A stretch of DNA of 9,101 nt from Massilia sp. UBA2709 (lineage in GTDB: Bacteria > Pseudomonadota > Gammaproteobacteria > Burkholderiales > Burkholderiaceae_D). The translations under genes were made by a program, and so were the position numbers. Within the stretch, counting starts at the first letter, position 1. Each line of letters begins with the position of its first letter. A model generated the notes under the pieces. It was given only the letters and a program-made list of their open reading frames with translations. It had not been told where the DNA came from and did no database searches. Below are positions 5,301 through 9,101 of the stretch, in pieces. The DNA is taken from assembly GCA_002354135.1 (NCBI GenBank), contig DEKZ01000032.1, positions 470 through 9,570 of the forward strand, written 5' to 3'.

Positions 5301-7281
5301 GGAATTCGCGAAGACCATCCACGGCTCGGGTTCCGACCTGCTGACCCTGATTAACGACATTCTCGACCTGTCGAAGATCGAGTCGGGCACGGTGACGCTG
5401 GACGTGTCGGAATACCGCTTCTCGAACCTGCGCAACTACGTCGACCGCACCTTCCGCCACATGGCCGAGGCCAAGCACCTGGGCTTCACGGTGGAGCTGG
5501 CCGAGAACCTGCCGACCGCGCTGATGACGGATACGACGCGCCTCCAGCAGGTGTTGAAGAACCTGTTGTCGAACGCCTTCAAGTTCACCAGCCATGGCCA
5601 GGTATCGCTGAACATCAGCCTGGTGACGAGCGGCTGGACCGCCGACCACCCGCACCTGCTGCATGCCGACGCCGTGCTGGCCTTCTCGGTCAGCGACACC
5701 GGCGTGGGCATCCCGCAGGACAAGCTGCAGCTGATCTTCGAGGCCTTCCAGCAGGCCGACGGCTCGACCGCCCGCAAGTACGGCGGCACGGGCCTGGGCC
5801 TGTCGATCTCGCGCGAACTGGCGCGCCTGCTGGGCGGCGAAATCCGCGTCGAATCGATCGTCAACGTCGGCTCGACCTTCACGCTCTACCTGCCGTACAA
5901 CCGCGCCGGCTTCATCAACTACGAACAGCCCCGCCAGCCGCAGCCGGCGCGCCTGGCCGCACCCAAGTCCGCGCCACCGCCGCCGGTGGTGCTCAGCGCA
6001 GCCGAAGCCGAGGACGGCGCCGTCGCCACCATCGAGGTGCCGGCGCCCTCCTCCGGCGGCCTGGTCGAGTACGCGTCGATGCTGGACGACCGCGGCCTGA
6101 TCGCCCCGGGCGACCCGTCGGTGCTGATCGTCGAGGACGACGACCGCTTCGCGAAGGCGGTGCTGGAGTTCGCCCGCGAGAAGAACTTCAAGGGCATCGT
6201 CACCCACCGCGGCGACTCGGCGCTGTCGCTGGCGCGCGACTACCTGCCGTCGGCGATCCTGCTCGACATCGACCTGCCGGACATCGACGGCTTCACGGTG
6301 CTCGACCGCCTCAAGCGCGACCCGAGCACCCGCCACATCCCGGTGCACGTGGTGTCGGCCCTGCGCGAACGCGAACGCGCGCTGCGCCAGGGCGCCATTT
6401 CCTACCTGCACAAGCCGGTGGGACGCGAGGCCCTGCAGGAGGAATTCACGCGCATCCAGAAGTTCCTGATGGGCGGCAAGCGTTCGCTGCTGGTGGTCGA
6501 GGACGACCCGGCGCAGCGCGACGCGATCGTCTCGCTGATCGGCGACGCCGACCTGCACATCGTGACCGCCAGCGACGGCAAGTCGGCGATCGAGGCCCTG
6601 GACGGCGCCCACTTCGACTGCATGGTGCTCGACCTGACCCTGCCGGACGTCTCGGGCTTCGACCTGCTCGACCAGATCGGCAAGAAGCCCGAGCTGCGCG
6701 ACCTGCCGATCGTGATCTACACGGCCCAGGAACTGTCGCGCAAGGAGGTCACCAAGCTCAAGAAGTATGCGAAGACCATCGTCATCAAGGACGCCCGCTC
6801 GCCGGAACGCCTGCTCGACGAGACCGCGCTGTTCCTGCACCGTTCGCACGCATCGCTCCCCGAGCTGCAGCGCAAGATGCTGGAAGAGATCCACGCCACC
6901 GATAGCGGACTGGCGGGTCGCAAGGTCCTGATCGTCGACGACGATTTGCGCAATATTTTTGCCTTGTCCTCACTGCTGGAGCGCCAGCAGATGCAGGTGC
7001 TCTTCGCCGAGAATGGCCGCGACGGCATCGAGGTGCTGGAGAAGGATCCGAGCATCGAGATCGTCCTGATGGACATCATGATGCCGGAGATGGACGGCTA
7101 CGACACCATGCGGGCGATCCGCCGCATTCCGAAGTTCAAGTCGCTGCCGATCATCACCCTCACCGCGAAGGCGATGAAGGGTGACCGCGACAAGTGCATC
7201 GCCGCCGGCGCTTCCGACTACATCACCAAGCCGGTCGATGTGGCCCAGCTGCTGTCGCTGATGCGGGTGTGGCTGCATTGA
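2368..7281 (+). CDS. Soluble poly-HAMP hybrid histidine kinase (HAMPx8-GAF-HisKA-HATPase-REC x3)
   Basis: A 1637-residue protein with no signal peptide or membrane helix, so probably cytosolic. HAMP-type units fill about 10-705, marked by GD[LF]S motifs at 26, 118, 215, 307, 399, 491, 583 and 675, spaced 92 residues except one gap of 97. A GAF-like domain (about 727-870) and a coiled coil (about 873-940) follow. HisKA carries SHELRTPLN with phospho-acceptor His949. The ATPase domain has the N box (Asn1065/Asn1069), DTGVGI (1110-1115), GGTGLGLS and GST. Receivers have Asp1300 (REC1, Lys1349), Asp1422 (REC2, Lys1474 without the usual following Pro) and Asp1569 (REC3, Lys1621). A Pro/Ala-rich linker (about 1180-1248) separates kinase and receivers. 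The layout resembles fungal group III (Nik1/Os-1) kinases and their bacterial relatives. The stimulus is unknown. The stop overlaps the CheR-like gene, suggesting translational coupling. Confidence 0.93.
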   Translation: MNTLTDMAEQLDVKLLLATLMALKKGDFSVRMPSDWTGVSGKIADTLNDIIETKQKMVETVTEVSRVVGREGHLTQRADVPGVVGGWSTIISSVNTLIDDLVRPTTEMARVIGAVAKGDLSQTMALEVDGHPLKGQYLRAAMTANTMVEQLSSFSSEVTRVAREVGTEGKLGGQAQVKGVAGTWKDLTDSVNSMAGNLTSQVRNIAEVTTAVANGDLSKKITVDVRGEILQLKATINVMVDQLRSFASEVTRVAREVGTEGKLGGQAYVPGVGGTWKDLTDNVNFMASNLTGQVRNIAAVTTAVANGDLSKKITVDVKGEILELKNTINVMVDQLSSFASEVTRVAREVGTEGKLGGQAQVKGVAGTWKDLTDSVNSMAGNLTGQVRNIADVTTAVANGDLSKKITVDVKGEILELKNTINVMVDQLNSFASEVTRVAREVGTEGRLGGQANVPGVAGTWKDLTDGVNSMAGNLTGQVRNIAEVTTAVANGDLSKKITVDVKGEILELKNTINVMVDQLSSFASEVTRVAREVGTEGKLGGQAYVPGVGGTWKDLTDNVNFMASNLTGQVRNIAAVTTAVARGDLSKKITVDVKGEILELKDTINVMVDQLSSFASEVTRVAREVGTEGKLGGQANVSGVAGTWKDLTENVNQLAANLTNQMRAIGEVATAVTRGDLSRSIQVEARGEVSYLKDNINEMIRNLKETTQKNAQQDWLKTNLARFTRLLQGQRDLQAVTKLILSELAPLVSAHHGVFYMMDSQEADARLRMIASYGYRSSRKLPTSFLPGEGLVGQCAVEKTRIWLTDVPRDYIVVSSGLGSAPPNNIVVLPILFEQQVKAVIEIASLDRFTETHLSFLDQLMESIGVVLNTIEANSRTESLLTQSQSLAQELQQTNQELAEKARLLSEQNIEVERKNREVEQAKLALEEKATQLALSSKYKSEFLANMSHELRTPLNSLLILAQQLSDNPEGNLSGKQVEFAKTIHGSGSDLLTLINDILDLSKIESGTVTLDVSEYRFSNLRNYVDRTFRHMAEAKHLGFTVELAENLPTALMTDTTRLQQVLKNLLSNAFKFTSHGQVSLNISLVTSGWTADHPHLLHADAVLAFSVSDTGVGIPQDKLQLIFEAFQQADGSTARKYGGTGLGLSISRELARLLGGEIRVESIVNVGSTFTLYLPYNRAGFINYEQPRQPQPARLAAPKSAPPPPVVLSAAEAEDGAVATIEVPAPSSGGLVEYASMLDDRGLIAPGDPSVLIVEDDDRFAKAVLEFAREKNFKGIVTHRGDSALSLARDYLPSAILLDIDLPDIDGFTVLDRLKRDPSTRHIPVHVVSALRERERALRQGAISYLHKPVGREALQEEFTRIQKFLMGGKRSLLVVEDDPAQRDAIVSLIGDADLHIVTASDGKSAIEALDGAHFDCMVLDLTLPDVSGFDLLDQIGKKPELRDLPIVIYTAQELSRKEVTKLKKYAKTIVIKDARSPERLLDETALFLHRSHASLPELQRKMLEEIHATDSGLAGRKVLIVDDDLRNIFALSSLLERQQMQVLFAENGRDGIEVLEKDPSIEIVLMDIMMPEMDGYDTMRAIRRIPKFKSLPIITLTAKAMKGDRDKCIAAGASDYITKPVDVAQLLSLMRVWLH
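2842..4221 (+). repeat. Five tandem 276-bp in-frame HAMP repeats
   Basis: Five consecutive units of exactly 276 bp (92 codons) start at 2842, 3118, 3394, 3670 and 3946, each at the Thr codon of TRVAREVGTEG. A sixth unit starts at 4222 and diverges after about 4310. A degenerate unit precedes them. The copies are near-identical at DNA level. They share unusual codons for this GC-rich gene, such as TTG in KDLTD, GGT in the VGTEG block (which creates GGTACC) and CGT in QVRNI. Linker segments fall into types: copies 1 and 3 share QVKGVAG...DSVNSMAGN, and copies 2 and 5 share YVPGVGG...DNVNFMASN. This points to duplication and gene conversion rather than purely ancient divergence. Confidence 0.92.
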
Positions 7282-8120
7282 CCGCCTTCGCCGCCTTTGC
7301 CGCAGCCCAGGCGGTCGAGGAGCTGGAGATCGACCTGTTGCTGGAAGCTCTAGTTCAGCGCCACGGCTACGATTTCCGCGACTACGACCGCCCGGCGGTG
7401 CGGCGCAAGCTGCTGGGCGTGATGCAGCAGCGCGAACTGAAGACGGTGTCGGCGCTGCAGGAACGGGTGCTGCACGAGCCGGGCGCGGCCTCCAGCCTGC
7501 TGCGCGCGCTGGCGGTGGCCCCGGCTACCCTGTTCGACAACCCGACCTGCGCCAGCCAGGCGCGCATCGCGCTGGGCACCAGCCTGCGTCCGGTGGCCGT
7601 GCCGAAAGTCTGGCTGGCCGAGTGCGCGGGCGTGGGCGAAGCCTGGTCGCTGGCGATCCTGCTGGCCGAAGAAGGCCTGCTCGCGCGCACCGAGATCTTC
7701 GCGACCCTGGCCAACGACGAACTGCTGGCCGAGGTGCGCGAGGGGAGCATCGACGCCGCCGAGCTGCCGGGGCTGCAGGAGAACTACGTGCGCAGCGGCG
7801 GCAGCGGCATGCTGCTCGATTATTTCGAGGTGCAGGACGGGCGCGCCCGCCTGCTGCCGCGCCTGCGCGCACGCATCACCTGGGCGCAGTACAACCTGGT
7901 GACGGACGCCTCGTTCAACGAGTTCCAGGCCATCATCTGCTGCCGCGCCATGGCCGACTTCGGCCCCATGCTGCGCCAGCGCGTGCTGCGCCTGTTCCAC
8001 GACAGCCTGTCGCGCTTCGGCGTGCTCGGCATCGACCGCGAGCTCGCCGCCAGCGATGCGAATGCGGCGGCCTACCTGCCGATTTTCGGGCACCTGGCGT
8101 GGTACAAGCGGGTGGGGTAA
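7278..8120 (+). CDS. CheR-like methyltransferase-fold protein with degenerate AdoMet motif
   Basis: A 280-residue protein with the CheR layout. An N-terminal helical domain (about 15-90) contains EIDLLLEAL, YDFRDY and VRRKLL. The methyltransferase-fold domain (about 105-280) contains SLAILLAEEGL, YNLVTDASFNEF, RVLRLFHDSL and a YKR ending. CheR enzymes methylate receptor glutamates using AdoMet. Here the signature GCATGEEAYS is ECAGVGEAWS (115-124), the ATD acidic residue of the AdoMet site is Leu (ATLAN, 142-146), the FRDP motif is FDNP (86-89), and CRNVLIYF is CRAMADF (222-228). Catalysis is therefore doubtful and a binding or scaffold role is possible. The start is uncertain. TTG at 7278 overlaps the kinase stop as TTGA; GTG at 7269 is an alternative and neither has a strong SD. 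It is co-directional with the kinase and probably in the same operon. Confidence 0.82.
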   Translation: MTAFAAFAAAQAVEELEIDLLLEALVQRHGYDFRDYDRPAVRRKLLGVMQQRELKTVSALQERVLHEPGAASSLLRALAVAPATLFDNPTCASQARIALGTSLRPVAVPKVWLAECAGVGEAWSLAILLAEEGLLARTEIFATLANDELLAEVREGSIDAAELPGLQENYVRSGGSGMLLDYFEVQDGRARLLPRLRARITWAQYNLVTDASFNEFQAIICCRAMADFGPMLRQRVLRLFHDSLSRFGVLGIDRELAASDANAAAYLPIFGHLAWYKRVG

Positions 8121-8154
8121 GCCGCCCTCCCGACCTCGGGCGCAAGACGATGCG

Positions 8155-9018
8155 TTACCAGCCGCTGTCGCGCAGCAGTGCCTGCGCATCGGTCTCTTCC
8201 AGCAGGCGGGCGATCGCCGCCGCCTTGTCGGCGCTGTGCTCGTAATAGGCCTTCGCGATGCGATACCCCTGCCAATAACCCAGGTCGCCCGGGGCGTCCG
8301 GCGTGCCCGTGCCGTTGTAGATCCAGCCCGACAGGTCCTTCTCGTGCATGGCGGCGCGAAAACCCGCGTCGAGCCCGGCCTGCCTGCCCTCGGTCCAGGT
8401 GCGCAGGTGCTCGTTGTGAAGATGTCCCGAAAGCAGTTCGCCGACGAATTCGCCGATGCCTTCGTTCAGCGAGGCGGCCAGCAGGCTGCCGTCGGCGAAG
8501 CCGCGCTGCTGGGTATGGACCAGTTCGTGGGCGACCAGCGCCACCAGGCGTTCGTCCAGGGACAAGGGACTGCCGGCGCGGTCCTGGCAGGCCACTTCCA
8601 GCCCGATGATCACGCCGTCCGGAGACACGGTGCCGCCTGAGTTGCCGGCCCCGATCACGATGCTGACATGCGGCTGGCGGGTCTTCGGATACAGCGCCTT
8701 CAGTTCGTCGATCAGCGCGGGCACCCGCAACTGCAGGGGCGCAAGCGCGGGCAGGCAGCCGCGTGCCTTCTCGTAGATCGCGGGCTGACGCGCAATCTGG
8801 CGGGCCAGGTTGCCGGCCGAAACGATGCGGTGGGGGATGAAGCCCTGCACGCCAGGGGAGCCGCCGTCGAGGTAGCCTCGCTGGAGTTCGGCCGCGCCCG
8901 GGCGGCCTTTGGCGGCGTCGTAGACCTGGTAGAAGCGCGTGACGTCGGTGCTGGTGAACTGGGCAAAGGCGGAGGTGGAGAAAGCGGCTGCGAAGGCGAA
9001 AACGATTTTTGCGAGCAT
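8155..9018 (-). CDS. Predicted exported zinc metallopeptidase (HExxH, DUF2268-like)
   Basis: A 287-residue protein starting with a short basic, hydrophobic signal peptide (MLAKIVFAFAAAFSTSAFA, cleavage likely after AFA at 19), so periplasmic or secreted. The core has AHELVHTQQ with zinc-ligand His164 and His168 and catalytic Glu165, then LNEGIGEFVGEL, where Glu186 or Glu190 could be the third ligand. This is the gluzincin pattern and resembles the DUF2268 family of predicted Zn-dependent proteases; that assignment is from memory and moderate. Two cysteines (88, 144) could pair. The substrate is unknown. The ATG at 9018 is chosen because the signal peptide begins there. The longer frame from 9090 would translate a palindromic repeat, and no good SD is seen for either. 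It converges on the CheR-like gene with a 34-bp gap. Confidence 0.75.
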   Translation of the reverse strand: MLAKIVFAFAAAFSTSAFAQFTSTDVTRFYQVYDAAKGRPGAAELQRGYLDGGSPGVQGFIPHRIVSAGNLARQIARQPAIYEKARGCLPALAPLQLRVPALIDELKALYPKTRQPHVSIVIGAGNSGGTVSPDGVIIGLEVACQDRAGSPLSLDERLVALVAHELVHTQQRGFADGSLLAASLNEGIGEFVGELLSGHLHNEHLRTWTEGRQAGLDAGFRAAMHEKDLSGWIYNGTGTPDAPGDLGYWQGYRIAKAYYEHSADKAAAIARLLEETDAQALLRDSGW

Positions 9019-9069
9019 GTGGTGCGAAGGGCTGTGGACGACAGAAGAACTCTGCCGCCGGTTGAACGC

Positions 9070-9090
9070 GTGGGCGGCACAGCCGCCCAC
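9070..9090. repeat. Palindromic intergenic repeat (hairpin), related to the left-edge repeat
   Basis: GTGGGCGGC and GCCGCCCAC form a 9-bp stem around a 3-nt loop. Read on the minus strand with flanks it has the form GGGTGGGC...GCCCACGCGTT, the same as positions 4-29 at the left edge although the inner stem bases differ. Conserved outer arms with changing inner stem are typical of a dispersed REP-like family. It lies 52-72 bp upstream of the peptidase ATG and may be in its leader. Confidence 0.55.
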
Positions 9091-9101
9091 CCTTGTATCT
9101 T

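Noticed and set aside
2272..6894. 1540-aa open frame on the minus strand opposite the kinase
   Set aside because: Its His/Arg/Gln/Val-rich, low-complexity product is the mirror of a strongly GC3-biased gene, it repeats in step with the HAMP units, it has no recognisable domain, and the plus-strand frame is an unmistakable kinase.
8129..8140. CCCGACCTCGGG as a terminator between the convergent genes
   Set aside because: Realistic stem of 4 bp and no T-tract on either strand.
7350..8189. 279-aa minus-strand open frame opposite the CheR-like gene
   Set aside because: Ala/Arg/Gln/His-rich shadow without domain signatures; the CheR homology on the plus strand is clear.
8056..8640. Plus-strand open frame opposite the peptidase gene
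   Set aside because: No domain and no ribosome binding site; the minus frame has a signal peptide and HELVH.
9019..9090. N-terminal extension of the peptidase from ATG at 9090
   Set aside because: It would bury the signal peptide 24 residues in and translate the palindromic repeat.

Overview
The window looks like the chromosome of a GC-rich betaproteobacterium, most likely an Oxalobacteraceae member (Massilia/Duganella-like). This is inferred from the strong G/C third-position bias, the soluble multi-HAMP hybrid kinase, and the GGGTGGGC...GCCCACGCGTT palindromes at both ends. The genus is not proven by anything in the window.

Left edge (1-252): a non-coding, palindrome-rich stretch. Positions 1-207 are bounded by perfect 13-bp inverted repeats and look like a small MITE/REP-like element.

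Quorum-sensing locus (253-1986): a LuxI-family acyl-homoserine-lactone synthase (minus), a small RsaL-like repressor (plus) and a LuxR-family receptor (minus). Order and orientation match lasR-rsaL-lasI of Pseudomonas. The luxI/rsaL intergenic region holds a 20-bp lux box (913-932) and, 28 bp away on the luxI side, a palindrome of the form TATG-N7-CATA (870-884) that fits the RsaL operator half-sites. Together they suggest a receptor-activated, RsaL-braked (incoherent feed-forward) signal circuit. The luxR and rsaL 3' ends overlap by 26 bp on opposite strands.

Spacer (1987-2367): an AT-richer divergent promoter region. It carries candidate sigma70-like promoters for luxR and the kinase, and a possible 45-codon small ORF (2100-2237) with a good Shine-Dalgarno sequence.

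Signalling operon (2368-8120): a 1637-residue soluble hybrid histidine kinase (eight HAMP-type motifs, GAF, HisKA, HATPase, three receiver domains). Its 5' third is built from near-identical 276-bp tandem DNA repeats. Its TGA stop overlaps the probable TTG start of a CheR-like protein whose AdoMet-binding motif is heavily altered, so this may be a pseudo-methyltransferase serving the kinase.

Right edge (8155-9101): a convergent gene for a predicted exported HExxH metallopeptidase, preceded by another copy of the GGGTGGGC...GCCCACGCGTT palindrome.

The least ordinary items are the lux box/RsaL operator pair, the shuffled HAMP repeat tract, and the degenerate CheR fused by overlap to the kinase gene.
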